Assembly (NCBI RefSeq): GCF_023822045.1 | Contig: NZ_CP084712.1 | Coordinates: 2,418,001-2,482,000, forward strand | Source: Sphingopyxis sp. USTB-05 | GTDB lineage: Bacteria; Pseudomonadota; Alphaproteobacteria; Sphingomonadales; Sphingomonadaceae | Direction: 5' to 3' | DNA: 64,000 nt | Shown here: positions 25,335 through 34,167 of the stretch, in pieces | Numbering within the stretch: the first letter of the stretch is position 1 | How the letters are laid out: each line of letters starts with the position of its first letter | The notes under the pieces: generated by a model | Databases searched by the model: none | The model's input: the letters and a program-made list of their open reading frames with translations, nothing else | Told to the model about the DNA's origin: nothing | Translations under genes and position numbers: made by a program

Positions 25335-26153
25335 CTATCCCCACCGACTGACGTTTGTTACTTCCTGAGCCATGTCTACCCCAGCCTCGCGCATAAATCC
25401 GCACAGGCTTTGATATTTTTCCCAAAACTTGGGCGAGGCAACATTCTTTGGGCGAAATGCCAAACCGAGCTCGCTCACCTTCTCGTTATTTTCCTCTCTG
25501 AAAAACAACGGATTTATCAGCCGGAGGACATTGATCGCGCTGCCCCTTGTCTTTTCGACATTTCGGGTATGTGTGTTGATCGCAAAGCGAAGAGAACCAA
25601 TGAGAATGTCGCACAAGCTCGTGAAGTGAGCTTGACCGATCGTTGAATAGTGAAATCCTACAATATTCTCCAGACGCATCTGCTTGGAGTACGGCATCCC
25701 CTTCACGCCAACGGCAAATTTTTCTCGCAGAAGATCATCTACCTCGTTTCCGGGATTATTGACACGGTCGATAAGCACCAATCCGGGGCCGCCTATATGC
25801 TTCAACACCCAGTTGAAGTGGGTACAAACAGTGTTGATGCCGAATAGCCTCGCTTGATCTGGATCTTTAGCGAGGTCATGCAAAACCAAATAAGCGAGCA
25901 ATTTGGCGCCGCGCTTTATTGCGGCTTCGATAATCGCCTGCTTCACCGCGATATAGTCGTGGTGATCACAGGGAGGCGCAGGCGGCAGAAACTTCACCCG
26001 CTCAGTGGCGGTAATGCCCGCCGATTGCCGGATGATTCTGATGTCTTCCGATAGCGCTTTGGCATTTTCGGCGGGAACGACCACACCGCCGTACACGACA
26101 AAATCGCCCGATCGCTGCTCCATGTTGCTTTCATCGCAGTACAGAAGCTTCAC
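25335..26153 (-). CDS. DUF3800 domain protein
   Basis: A 272-residue protein starting KLLYCDESNMEQRSGDFVVY; the D7-E8-S9 motif right after the first strand is the DUF3800 hallmark. A conserved central Asp lies in GGPGLVLIDRVNN, and SLCDILIGSLRFAIN matches the usual C-terminal LADxxxGA helix. The family has an RNase H-like fold and is common in defence islands and phage-related loci; nuclease activity is inferred. Low-GC composition like the neighbouring retron gene suggests arrival together. Convergent with RT-TOPRIM. Confidence 0.85.
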   Translation of the reverse strand: MKLLYCDESNMEQRSGDFVVYGGVVVPAENAKALSEDIRIIRQSAGITATERVKFLPPAPPCDHHDYIAVKQAIIEAAIKRGAKLLAYLVLHDLAKDPDQARLFGINTVCTHFNWVLKHIGGPGLVLIDRVNNPGNEVDDLLREKFAVGVKGMPYSKQMRLENIVGFHYSTIGQAHFTSLCDILIGSLRFAINTHTRNVEKTRGSAINVLRLINPLFFREENNEKVSELGLAFRPKNVASPKFWEKYQSLCGFMREAGVDMAQEVTNVSRWG

Positions 26154-26483
26154 AAGACCATCTCATCAAGGTGTGAAAATACGCGCGTTTGGTCTGTACC
26201 GGCACGCGCTGCAACCGACGGGCGCCGCCAATTTTTGCAGAGATATTATCCTCGTCGACCGGAATGTCGATGGAACTTTCAACTCGTCGCCGCATGAATT
26301 CATTGGTGGGCCCTAGAAAGAGGCCATTCGCTCGTGGGAGCAGGCGTCGGGAATCGGATGCTGAGATGCGTCGCCAGTAACTTGGCTTTTGTAGAACAAA
26401 TTTACATGTCAATTCTATTTCGGTAGCTGTCTGAGCTTGAGAGGGCGTCGGGGCGCCCGACCGACGGGGGAAGTTTTGAATTC
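26154..26483. other. Divergent intergenic region with 5'-leader hairpin
   Basis: 330 bases between the divergent DUF3800 gene and the ABC-3C operon. No gene is supported. It should carry both promoters. Just upstream of the operon start is a hairpin GTCGGG (26447-26452) / CCCGAC (26456-26461), 22 bases before the ATG, followed by GGGGGAAG as the ribosome site. Confidence 0.55.
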
Positions 26484-27692
26484 ATGACGCCGTTCTCATT
26501 CGAACTGATCGCGGGGGGGTCGGGAACTTTTGACGTCATCTTCATCCACGGCCTTTCGGGCGATCCCAAAGAAACGTGGACCTCGCCTGTCGCAGTGGAC
26601 CCATCGAACGCCTATTGGCCAGCCTGGGTGAGTCATGACATATCCGCTGCGAACGTTTATGCACTGGGCTATCCGGCTGATGCTTTCGCGAGCTGGCTCG
26701 TCGAGAGCATGTCGCTCTACGAACGTGCAAAAGCGGTGCTTGAACATCTAGCCGGCTTGGGACTTGGAAGCAGACCCATCGCGATAGTGGCGCACAGCCT
26801 TGGCGGGTTGCTAGCGAAGCAGATTTTACGCACCGGGCTAGAGGCTGATGACGAGGATTGGTTCGGTGTCGCTTCCTCCATCAAGCTCATACTTTTTCTT
26901 TCGACACCGCACTCCGGCTCAAGCGTTGCATCCGCTCTCACCTTCGTCATGCCGAAACTGGCATCAAAATACTCCGTGGCACTTCAGGCCGGCAGCGCGC
27001 TGCTTGACGAACTGAACGCCTCCTACAAATCCGCTGCCCAGAAGCAGCAGATCCAGACCGTCGCCTACTATGAGACATTCAAGACGAAAGCCGTTTTGGT
27101 CGTTTCCAAGGAAAGTGCCAATCCAGGCGTTTCTGGAGTGAATCCAATTCCGATCGACGCCGACCATTCATCGATCTGCAAGCCAGTAAATCGTGAATCA
27201 CCGATCTACATCAGCGTCCTGCGCAAACTTAGGAAGTTCGCAGAATCCTGCCCGGCGGCCGCCTCAACGCCCTCGATCGGGAATGACAAACCATTTGTCT
27301 TCGACTCTGCGGACTACTTGGAGAAAACGAAAGACCGGCGGGATCTCTTGGCTAAGTTAGAGGCGGCTAATAGGGAACATGAATACCGCTTCGCCAACGA
27401 AGCCCAGAATAAATTTGCTCAGTCATACATGCGGCTCGGCCTTCATGCCGCGGCTAAGGAAGCCAATGACAGTCTTCTCAATGATATCCAGCAGCGGTTT
27501 GAAACGCACATTTATCTTCCGCTGATTTGCAAAGGCGCGTCGGACGCCGAAATACAGGGCGCGTTGCAGATCACCTTGATCGATCCGATCGTTGAAAAGT
27601 ATGCCGCATCACACAAGGTTCAGGCCCGGACCGTCATTGAAGGCATGTATTTCCTCACCGAACAGTGCCATATTCGATGGGATCCCGCATGA
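26484..27692 (+). CDS. ABC-3C effector: alpha/beta hydrolase (lipase-like) with C-terminal ABC-3C domain
   Basis: A 402-residue protein. Residues 1-250 form an alpha/beta hydrolase: oxyanion HGLSGD (22-27), nucleophile S105 in VAHSLGGLL, and a candidate catalytic His in DADHSSICKP. It resembles eukaryote-like SERAC1/PGAP1 lipases. The C-terminal 140 residues are helical (YLEKTKDRRDLLAKLEAANR onward) with an FxNEAxNKFAQ segment, in the position of the ABC-3C coupling domain. In these systems the effector is thought to be licensed by the ATPase; membrane lipid is the likely target by analogy. It overlaps the middle component by 4 bases (ATGA). Confidence 0.8.
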   Translation: MTPFSFELIAGGSGTFDVIFIHGLSGDPKETWTSPVAVDPSNAYWPAWVSHDISAANVYALGYPADAFASWLVESMSLYERAKAVLEHLAGLGLGSRPIAIVAHSLGGLLAKQILRTGLEADDEDWFGVASSIKLILFLSTPHSGSSVASALTFVMPKLASKYSVALQAGSALLDELNASYKSAAQKQQIQTVAYYETFKTKAVLVVSKESANPGVSGVNPIPIDADHSSICKPVNRESPIYISVLRKLRKFAESCPAAASTPSIGNDKPFVFDSADYLEKTKDRRDLLAKLEAANREHEYRFANEAQNKFAQSYMRLGLHAAAKEANDSLLNDIQQRFETHIYLPLICKGASDAEIQGALQITLIDPIVEKYAASHKVQARTVIEGMYFLTEQCHIRWDPA

Positions 27693-28189
27693 GCCTTCGC
27701 CTTTGGTATCCGCAACTAGACGTCTATGACACCATTCGGCGCATGCTCGGGCTGCTCGTCGCTTGGCCCGACGAAGCAATGACGCCTGAACGACTTTACA
27801 TCTCAGATTTCTATTTGGCGAACCCGGCTTTGCTGCACAAGACGCACATGCTTAGCGATGTGCGTCGCGATTTCCGCGAGCTGTCGTTGCCCAAGCCCGA
27901 GAAGGCGTTTCTTAGCTATCCCTCGCCGCAGATGCTTTTTGCCAAGATGGAACCAGTTCAAAAGGAAGCATTGAGAACGTTGGTAGGCAAGGGTTTCGTC
28001 GCGCTCGATTCGCTCCGGCTTGGTAAAGTCGAAGGTGGAGAAAAACTCTCCGAAGTGGCAGCTTCGCTCGTGCTGACCACAGCGGAGCGCCGCCTAATCA
28101 GATTTCTCTCGACGAGCTTTTCGCAGATTGGAGCTGGTGTGCCGGGAGAGCTACGCTTGGCAACCGGCCTACGGCGGCCAGGGGCGTGA
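27689..28189 (+). CDS. ABC-3C middle component
   Basis: A 166-residue protein beginning MSLRLWYPQLDVYDTIRRML, with the pattern of ABC-3C middle components: an N-terminal D-x-Y helix, then PERLYISDFYLANP, and winged-helix-like C-terminal segments. The start overlaps the effector stop (ATGA) and its stop overlaps the ATPase start, so all three are translationally coupled in the order effector-middle-ATPase. The assignment rests largely on this context and on sequence pattern. Known role: adaptor between effector and ATPase. Confidence 0.75.
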   Translation: MSLRLWYPQLDVYDTIRRMLGLLVAWPDEAMTPERLYISDFYLANPALLHKTHMLSDVRRDFRELSLPKPEKAFLSYPSPQMLFAKMEPVQKEALRTLVGKGFVALDSLRLGKVEGGEKLSEVAASLVLTTAERRLIRFLSTSFSQIGAGVPGELRLATGLRRPGA

Positions 28190-30114
28190 AAATGAGCCTC
28201 CTTGCGCTTCGCCGCCTTGTCGTCTTCTCTCACGGGAAGGCTGTGTACGATGAGGAATTTCACCTCGGCGTCAATATTATTAGCGGTGAAAACGGGTCTG
28301 GAAAATCGACGATCGCGGACTTTATTTTCTATGTTCTGGGTGGAGAGTTCGACGAGTGGAAGGAAAAGGCCAAACTTTGTGACGAGGTTCGTGCGGAAAT
28401 CTCCACACCCTCCGGTCCACTAACGCTTCGGCGTCGCATCGATGGCCGACAAGAACCGATCATAGTTTTTTTCGGGCCGATGGAGGACGCTCTCGCCAGC
28501 CCGATTGAAGGTTGGGAACGATATCCAATTCGCCGCCAGACGGAGAAGCAGCTGGGATTCTCTCAAATGATATTCCGCGCCTGCGGAATACCTGAGGCGC
28601 CCACCGGCGAAGGCGCTAATGTCACTGTACACCAAATACTGCGCCTCCTTTACGCGGATCAGCGCACGCCCGCGCCGCGGCTGTTTCGCTTTGAACGTTT
28701 CGACACTCGCGACATTCGAGCCGCGGTGGGCGACCTTTTGCTCGGGGCCAACACCTATGAACTCTATGAAGCACAGCTAGAATTCCGGAGCGCTAACAAA
28801 ACGCTGGCTGACCGCCAGCAACGATTGCGATCACTCTTGGAGGCGATCCCCGCCGAATATGGATCAATGAACGTTCGCGAGTTGGCGGAACGGATGACCG
28901 CATTGGAGAGGGAATCTGCTGCGCTGATTCAGGAAATCGACGCACTTGACGACGCGGAGCCGGCCGCTGACGATAAGGAGTTTGAAGAAAATCGCGGCGC
29001 TGCCTTCAAAGAAATACGACGGGAGCGAACGAGGCTGCGGCAGATTGAGGAGCTGATCGAGCGCCTCGAACTCGAGATTTCAGATCTCGATACATTCGTC
29101 GATTATCTCGAAGAAGCTGCTGCCAAGGCGAACGCAGCTTCGTCGCTCGCAGATGCGCTCGGCACAATCGACTTCGCCTATTGTCCGGCCTGTTTAGCGC
29201 CAATTGACGTTGGCGAGCCCGCAGCATGCGTATTATGCGCGAAGCCGGTCGATCCTGAACGAGAGTCCGCGCGGTATCTAGAAATTAAACTGGACCTTAG
29301 CCTTCAACTGCGCGAATCTCGCCAGATCCTGGAGGCCAAAGAGACCGAGCTTCAAAAGTCTACGCAAGAACTGAAGGCGATACGTCAAGACTTGCGGAAG
29401 CGCTCCCTCGAGTTCCAGTCTGCATACGAACTCTCGGCCTCGCCGCGCGAGGCAAAGCTTGCCGTGCTTAATAATCGCATCGGCCAGATTGGCCAACAGA
29501 TTAGCTATCTCGGTTCCGTTCGAGAGTTGGCCGAGAAGGTGGCGGCCCTAATCGCCGAACGGGATTCAGCGCAGAGCGAGGTGGACCGGTTCACTGCGCT
29601 GATCAACCGCTTGCAACACGCCACCTCGGGTCGCGTTCTAGACGCTATGCGCCTAGTTAGCGGCACTGCGAAAGCTCTGCTAATGCAGGATTTGAAGCGT
29701 CAGGAAGAGTTCGAGAATCCCGGGCAAGTGACAATAGATTTTGCGGACGATGCGATACTTGTAGATGGCAAAATGAACTTCGCAGAGAGCAGCAATGTTG
29801 TTTTGAAGAACGCCGCTCTTCTGGCGTTGCTCGGCGCGGCAGCTCAGGATGAGAAGTTTTATCATCCTCGGTTCGTGCTAATGGACAATGTCGAAGACAA
29901 AGGAATGGAGCAAATCCGAAGCCACAATTTTCAGGAGATAATCGTCAATCTCTCGCGAAGCGTGGCAACTCCACATCAGATCATTTTCACGACGTCCATG
30001 CTTAACCCCGAACTGGATCTCGACCAATTCACGATCGGCCGTCATTATACGAAGGAGTTCCGAACGTTAGATTTTGGCGCGCTCCCGACCAAAGACATCG
30101 ATACTGCCACCTAG
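28186..30114 (+). CDS. ABC-3C SMC/Rad50-like ATPase with zinc hook
   Basis: A 642-residue protein from GTG 28186 (ATG 28192 also possible). Walker A is GENGSGKS at 34-41. Long coiled coils flank a hook with two CxxC pairs (C333/C336 and C348/C351), as in Rad50/RecN-like proteins. The ABC signature region is SSNVVLKNAALLALLG and Walker B is FVLMDNVED, with D-N instead of the common D-E-P. Such ATPases are thought to sense unusual nucleoprotein structures such as phage DNA ends. Last gene of the operon. Confidence 0.85.
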   Translation: MKMSLLALRRLVVFSHGKAVYDEEFHLGVNIISGENGSGKSTIADFIFYVLGGEFDEWKEKAKLCDEVRAEISTPSGPLTLRRRIDGRQEPIIVFFGPMEDALASPIEGWERYPIRRQTEKQLGFSQMIFRACGIPEAPTGEGANVTVHQILRLLYADQRTPAPRLFRFERFDTRDIRAAVGDLLLGANTYELYEAQLEFRSANKTLADRQQRLRSLLEAIPAEYGSMNVRELAERMTALERESAALIQEIDALDDAEPAADDKEFEENRGAAFKEIRRERTRLRQIEELIERLELEISDLDTFVDYLEEAAAKANAASSLADALGTIDFAYCPACLAPIDVGEPAACVLCAKPVDPERESARYLEIKLDLSLQLRESRQILEAKETELQKSTQELKAIRQDLRKRSLEFQSAYELSASPREAKLAVLNNRIGQIGQQISYLGSVRELAEKVAALIAERDSAQSEVDRFTALINRLQHATSGRVLDAMRLVSGTAKALLMQDLKRQEEFENPGQVTIDFADDAILVDGKMNFAESSNVVLKNAALLALLGAAAQDEKFYHPRFVLMDNVEDKGMEQIRSHNFQEIIVNLSRSVATPHQIIFTTSMLNPELDLDQFTIGRHYTKEFRTLDFGALPTKDIDTAT

Positions 30115-30466
30115 CGACATTCACTAATTGAGGAAATCAACGTCCGCTTTCAGATGCGGCACGGTGATGCCCAGAATGACGGTGTTCAGGCGCTGAGCCG
30201 CCGGTCGCCGGAATTGCAATCAGCCCACAAAAAAAGGCGGCCGGAAAGGCCGCCAAGTTTTTGTGATGAAGGAGCCCCTTCATCGGGTCGCGGGTGGCAC
30301 ATACTTCAACGCAAGGAAGAGGCCATAGAAATTGCCGCACCGGCTCGCCGATTCTCTCCCGCTGATGCCACTGGGCAACACTTTGTTTCGTGTGCAACTA
30401 ATCCAGGCGAGATGCCGATGCTCCGATTAGGATGCGGCCAATACTCGGGTCAGGCGTATATTTTGA
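30115..30466. other. Intergenic region downstream of the ABC-3C operon
   Basis: 352 bases. It contains the terminator hairpin at 30236-30254. The remainder has no frame that I can support. Confidence 0.6.
30236..30254 (+). terminator. Rho-independent terminator after the ABC-3C operon
   Basis: GGCGGCC / GGCCGCC stem with GGAAA loop, followed by AAGTTTTTG; an A-run upstream makes it usable in both directions. Confidence 0.8.
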
Positions 30467-30760
30467 ATGACCAACGCGATCGAAGCACTTCGAAAGAGAA
30501 TGCAAGCCGCTGTCGATACGCTCGACTTCGAAGAGGCGCGCCGCTGCCGAGACCAGATCAATCTTTTGCGCGGCGGCGCGGCCCCCGACGAGGCAGAGCA
30601 AGCGGACCTGTCCGGCATCGAGCGGCAGCAGCCTGGCGCGATGGGACTCGGCACGCGCCAGCAACGCATGACACCGCCTCCGGGATGGAAGCCGCCACCG
30701 AAACCCGACCCTATGACCAAAGGACGATCGTCGCGTGGTGCAGGCAAGCGTGGACAATGA
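30467..30760 (+). CDS. UvrB/UvrC-motif protein
   Basis: A 97-residue protein. The N-terminal EALRKRMQAAVDTLDFEEAR and RRCRDQINLLRGG is the UVR helical-hairpin motif found in UvrB, UvrC and some stress proteins. The rest is a Pro/Lys-rich tail. In UvrB the motif mediates UvrC contact; here the protein is far too short to be either and may be a protein-interaction adaptor. No good ribosome site precedes ATG 30467. It overlaps the next gene by 26 bases. Confidence 0.75.
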   Translation: MTNAIEALRKRMQAAVDTLDFEEARRCRDQINLLRGGAAPDEAEQADLSGIERQQPGAMGLGTRQQRMTPPPGWKPPPKPDPMTKGRSSRGAGKRGQ

Positions 30761-30995
30761 AGCACAAGAGGCTGTTCTTGCGCTTCTGGCCGCGCGGGCG
30801 CCCGATGGATCAGTATGTCCGAGCGAGGTCGCTCGGGCGATAACCCGCGGGCCAAACTGGCGCAGCGCCATGCCCACCGTCCATGCGACAGTCGACGGCA
30901 TGCTCGCCGAGAACTTGGTGCAGCTTAGCTGGAAGGGTGAGCCCCTTGCCCGACGCAATGGACCGTATCGCATCGGTACGGCGATCAAAAACTAA
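30735..30995 (+). CDS. DUF3253 family small protein
   Basis: An 86-residue protein from GTG 30735, read within the 3' end of the UVR-motif gene. It has the winged-helix-like pattern of DUF3253: AVLALLAARAPDGSVCPSEV with ARAI, then a W, MPTVHATVDGMLAEN, and a C-terminal GPYRI strand. Function of the family is unknown; a DNA-binding fold is suspected. The overlap implies co-expression with the UVR-motif protein. Confidence 0.75.
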   Translation: MVQASVDNEAQEAVLALLAARAPDGSVCPSEVARAITRGPNWRSAMPTVHATVDGMLAENLVQLSWKGEPLARRNGPYRIGTAIKN

Positions 30996-31128
30996 GTTCG
31001 CCGACTTAACCTGTGTTTATTGCAACAAACCAGCAGAACCTTATTGTCGTCGTTCTAATGCTTCCGTGCGACCCCGGGAGCAAAAGGGGCATCTTTCGGT
31101 TGGAGACCCCTCCACGCCGAAAGAAGAG

Positions 31129-31152
31129 AGGGCTCTGCCACGGCAGGGCCCT
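31129..31152. terminator. Hairpin terminator between DUF3253 and MNT-HEPN genes
   Basis: An 11-bp stem AGGGCTCTGCC / GGCAGGGCCCT (one G-T wobble) with a 2-base loop, followed by TTGCTTTT on the + strand. It lies between convergent genes, 15 bases past the MNT-HEPN stop. Confidence 0.8.
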
Positions 31153-31166
31153 TTGCTTTTGGAGCC

Positions 31167-32096
31167 TCAGCCAGCGTCGCGCGCCGTTGCTTCCAGGAGC
31201 GCAATCCGTTCGCGGCACACCAGTTCGACGATGTCCGCCAGATTGGCGACCCGCTCACCCAGCCAGGCCAGTTCCTCGGTCGTGATGCTGTAGTGCTTCG
31301 AGTATCGCGCCTTGATGTACGCTTCCTTCAGCTTCTCAAATCGAGACCGGTCAGACTTCGTCTCGCGAGGCCAGGCTTCGATCAAACGATCATCCACTCG
31401 TTCAGCCTGCGTGCGCAGGAACGCGAGGTTGTGTACATGAGGCGAATAGAATTTGGTGACGAGTAAGACGCAGTTGTAATAGCTCTCGACCGCCTGATGC
31501 AGGAGGAAAGCCGCCTTCTTGGTCCAGCCACGCTGGCGCGCGAACTGCGAAGTCTCGTAAAACTCAACGCCGCTAGATTGCCACTCCTCCAAATATTCCC
31601 GCGCCATATCCAGCGCCGCATGCGGCGTCTTCGGCTGCGGCTCGGCTAATTCGTCATCGACGGCCTGGTAGATCGCGATCCCGTCGCGCGCGACGTCCAT
31701 GAAGAAATAGCGGCCCTGCGACAGCCCGGAGTTCACCTCATCGAGACTGTGCACAATGAAGTTCACCGGCGTCCGCAGCGTCTTCGTCACCGACAGTTCG
31801 CGAATGAGCCGGTCGTCGAGCTTCGACCAATAGTCGGCGCGATCGGTCAGCCGCTTGTCGTTGACGATGATCAGCAGGTCATAGTCGGACTGATAGCCCT
31901 TGGCGGTGTGCGGCTCGTCGACCCACCCTCCCCGCGCATAGCTGCCGTAGAGAATGATTTTCGAGATGCGCCCCTTCTTCTTCCAGCCCTGCGTTGCGAG
32001 CGCCAGTGCATCCTCGAATTCCTCGAAGATAATCTCGACGACGCGCTCGAGTTCGCGCTGCTTGTGCGGGGGAAGATGGTCGATACCGCTTTTCAT
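31167..32096 (-). CDS. MNT-type nucleotidyltransferase fused to a HEPN domain
   Basis: A 309-residue protein from ATG 32096. N-terminal nucleotidyltransferase: IILYGSYARGGWVD (GSxxRG) and the metal-binding DYDLLIIV aspartates, with a further strand in PVNFIVHSLDEV. C-terminal HEPN-like helical domain (from about residue 165): LLHQAVESYYNCVLLV and KARYSKHYSITTEELAWL, as in kanamycin-nucleotidyltransferase C-terminal domains. Split MNT and HEPN pairs form toxin-antitoxin systems in which MNT AMPylates HEPN; here both are in one chain. Toxin or resistance role unproven. Confidence 0.8.
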   Translation of the reverse strand: MKSGIDHLPPHKQRELERVVEIIFEEFEDALALATQGWKKKGRISKIILYGSYARGGWVDEPHTAKGYQSDYDLLIIVNDKRLTDRADYWSKLDDRLIRELSVTKTLRTPVNFIVHSLDEVNSGLSQGRYFFMDVARDGIAIYQAVDDELAEPQPKTPHAALDMAREYLEEWQSSGVEFYETSQFARQRGWTKKAAFLLHQAVESYYNCVLLVTKFYSPHVHNLAFLRTQAERVDDRLIEAWPRETKSDRSRFEKLKEAYIKARYSKHYSITTEELAWLGERVANLADIVELVCRERIALLEATARDAG

Positions 32097-32181
32097 CGTC
32101 GTCACCCTATCAAGGCGGGGGCTCCCGCGCACCAGCTATTGCAGCCAGTGCGAGGATACACCGCCTGTTTTTCGAACGCCG

Positions 32182-32505
32182 TCAGTCGGCGGGGTTCCAG
32201 AGCAGCGCATAAGCGTCGGGATTGTCCTGCCCCGCCGCGCGGGCAAGGTTTGCATAGAGGCGCCGCTGCCCGAACTCGGGGGCTTCGAGCGCGAGCGACA
32301 CGTAGCGCCGCTCGGACACTGCTGCGAGGCGCACCCATCCCGCGCCGATCTCGACGTCGTCCGAATAGACGCGGTAGTCGGGCTGCACGTCGCTCCCCTT
32401 GCCGCGATTGATGCGAATTTCGATCGGCACCCGGATCGAGAGGGTGCGAAGTTCGCCGACAAAGCCCTTCTCGATCGTGCCGCTGACGAAGCCGATGGCT
32501 CCCAT
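32182..32505 (-). CDS. DUF736 family protein
   Basis: A 107-residue protein starting MGAIGFVSGTIEKGFVGELR with ribosome site AGGAGACACATC. Landmarks of DUF736 include PDYRVYSDDVEIGAGWVR and the C-terminal LYANLARAAGQDNPDAYALL. DUF736 genes are typical passengers of alphaproteobacterial plasmids and integrative conjugative elements, near transfer genes, and are thought to be ssDNA- or antirestriction-associated only by location. Its presence marks an element boundary or remnant at the right edge of the defence island. Confidence 0.85.
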   Translation of the reverse strand: MGAIGFVSGTIEKGFVGELRTLSIRVPIEIRINRGKGSDVQPDYRVYSDDVEIGAGWVRLAAVSERRYVSLALEAPEFGQRRLYANLARAAGQDNPDAYALLWNPAD

Positions 32506-32806
32506 GATGTGTCTCCTGCCCTTGCCCGCGAGCCCGTCCCGCGGCGCAGAAAGGCAGCCGGGGCGCCGCCAGGCGCCGGCGCACCCAGAGGGCCGCAACG
32601 GCAGTGGAGGACGGGCGAAGCCCGTTGCGCCGGGGCCGCGCCCCGGCAGACGCCTCAAGCGCGGGTCGGGATCGCGGCTGGCCGCGGGGAAACGGCGACG
32701 CCCGGTGCCCCTGGCCGTAAGAAGGTGCCGATCAAACGATCGACCCTGGAAAAGTTCGAAATCAAACCGCCTGCGGCGAAGACGCTCAAGCGTCCCCGAG
32801 ACAGAA
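32506..32806. other. Intergenic region, GC-rich
   Basis: 301 bases between two same-strand genes. It holds the ribosome site of the DUF736 gene and otherwise only GC-rich sequence with a short CCGGGGC/GCCCCGG hairpin near 32631-32647. No gene seen. Confidence 0.5.
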
Positions 32807-33610
32807 TTACGATCTCGAACCGGACCAATGGTGCGCGCCGCCGTCGCGCCAGCCCAGCGAAATTCCGATCAGCACGAGGATCGCCGCGATCGCTGCCGCC
32901 ACCGCGACGGCAGCCGCCTCCTGTCCGCCGGCTGCAAAGATTGCTGCCAGCGCCCAGAGGAAGACGAGTGCGAAGGGCGGATTAGCCTTGCCCCGCGCCA
33001 GGGCCGCGGCCGCGATCAGACCGCCGACGACGATAATCGCGGCGGAGATGAGCGGCGCGACATCGGGCGCAGCGTCGACGCCATAGTAGCGCAAAGTGGC
33101 GGCGACATTGACGATCGACGCCGCCGTCAACCAGGAAGCGAGCGCCGACAGCGGCAGGATGGCGCCCCAGCGCTCGGCCGCCGAAAAGGGCGCCGTCCAG
33201 GCAGCGATACGGCGATAGGCGATGAGGATCGAGACAAGCGAGCCGAAAATGATGAGGGTCGATACCGCGTCGATGTCGCCTAGCTGCACCCAAGTGGCCC
33301 AGAGCGCGTTGCCGAGAAAAGCACCGGCTGCCGGCCAGCGCAGCGCGGCGAACAAGGTGCTATCGCGCCCGGCCGACGTAAATTGGAGAAGCGAGAAAAC
33401 CAGCGATCCCAGATAAAGCGCGCCCCAGATCGAGAAGGCCCAGCCCGCGGGCGTTATCAGCGTCTGCACGGCGTCCGAACGCTCGCCGACCGGCGTGCCG
33501 ATCCCCATCGCCGGCAAGAGGGCAGCTCCGATCTGCGCCAGCGCACAGAGAAGGACGACGATATGCGCCGGATCGGCGGCGGGTGCGGGGGTTGCGATGG
33601 TCTGGGTCAT
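32807..33610 (-). CDS. TspO/MBR-like tryptophan-rich membrane protein
   Basis: A 267-residue polytopic membrane protein with about seven hydrophobic helices. The segment LITPAGWAFSIWGALYLGSL matches the Pro-Trp-rich first loop of TspO-related tryptophan-rich sensory proteins; ALWATWVQLGD is another typical helix. Classic TspO is about 160 residues with five helices, so this belongs to the longer bacterial branch of unknown ligand. Porphyrin transport or stress sensing is known only for classical members. Confidence 0.7.
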   Translation of the reverse strand: MTQTIATPAPAADPAHIVVLLCALAQIGAALLPAMGIGTPVGERSDAVQTLITPAGWAFSIWGALYLGSLVFSLLQFTSAGRDSTLFAALRWPAAGAFLGNALWATWVQLGDIDAVSTLIIFGSLVSILIAYRRIAAWTAPFSAAERWGAILPLSALASWLTAASIVNVAATLRYYGVDAAPDVAPLISAAIIVVGGLIAAAALARGKANPPFALVFLWALAAIFAAGGQEAAAVAVAAAIAAILVLIGISLGWRDGGAHHWSGSRS

Positions 33611-33743
33611 GCAAGCTTCAACCGGCGCCGCGGCACTTTGTTCCGCGGCTCGAGACCGTCAAAAATGAGAGGCATCCGGACCGCCTGCGGACATCCGGCT
33701 TTGCAATCGCGCCCCCAGGCAGCTTCGGCCGGAAGCGGCGCGG

Positions 33744-34001
33744 CTATGCCTCGATCGGCGAGCCGCTGTCCGGAAGAGCACCACCCGCCGCGGTAGCGCC
33801 TTCCGGGGCGACGCCGTCGACCTCGACAAGATCGTCGCCGACGAGCGTGCCCGTAATGCGCACGCGCTTCTCGACATGGTCGACGGGGGTGCGGCGAAGG
33901 TCGAGCCGCCAGCGGCCGCCGAGGTCGCGGCGAAGCGCAAAGCCGCCTGCCACCCGCAGCAGCATTCCCGACTCGTCGATGCGTGATCCGATTCCCGCCA
34001 T
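33744..34001 (-). CDS. DUF5818-like small protein
   Basis: An 85-residue protein. The core GGRWRLDLRRTPVDHVEKRV with RITGTLVGDDLVEVDGV has the short beta-barrel (OB-like) pattern of DUF5818: a displayed W-R-L-D-L strand, then a V-x-V-x-G strand, then LxVDGV. Family function is unknown, with many copies in sphingomonads. It is followed on the same strand by the TspO-like gene after 133 bases. Confidence 0.6.
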   Translation of the reverse strand: MAGIGSRIDESGMLLRVAGGFALRRDLGGRWRLDLRRTPVDHVEKRVRITGTLVGDDLVEVDGVAPEGATAAGGALPDSGSPIEA

Positions 34002-34167
34002 GGCTACGCCTTAACCGAGCCGCGCCCGACTCGCCAGCCACGAGCAAGGTTTGTGACGCCCACCTGCGACCCGCTCCCTTCGACCATCGACCTTCGGCCC
34101 GCACCTTCGATGCTCGACCCACGAACCGCGCGAGCCTCGCGCGCTCCCGCCGCGCCCAAGATGCTTC

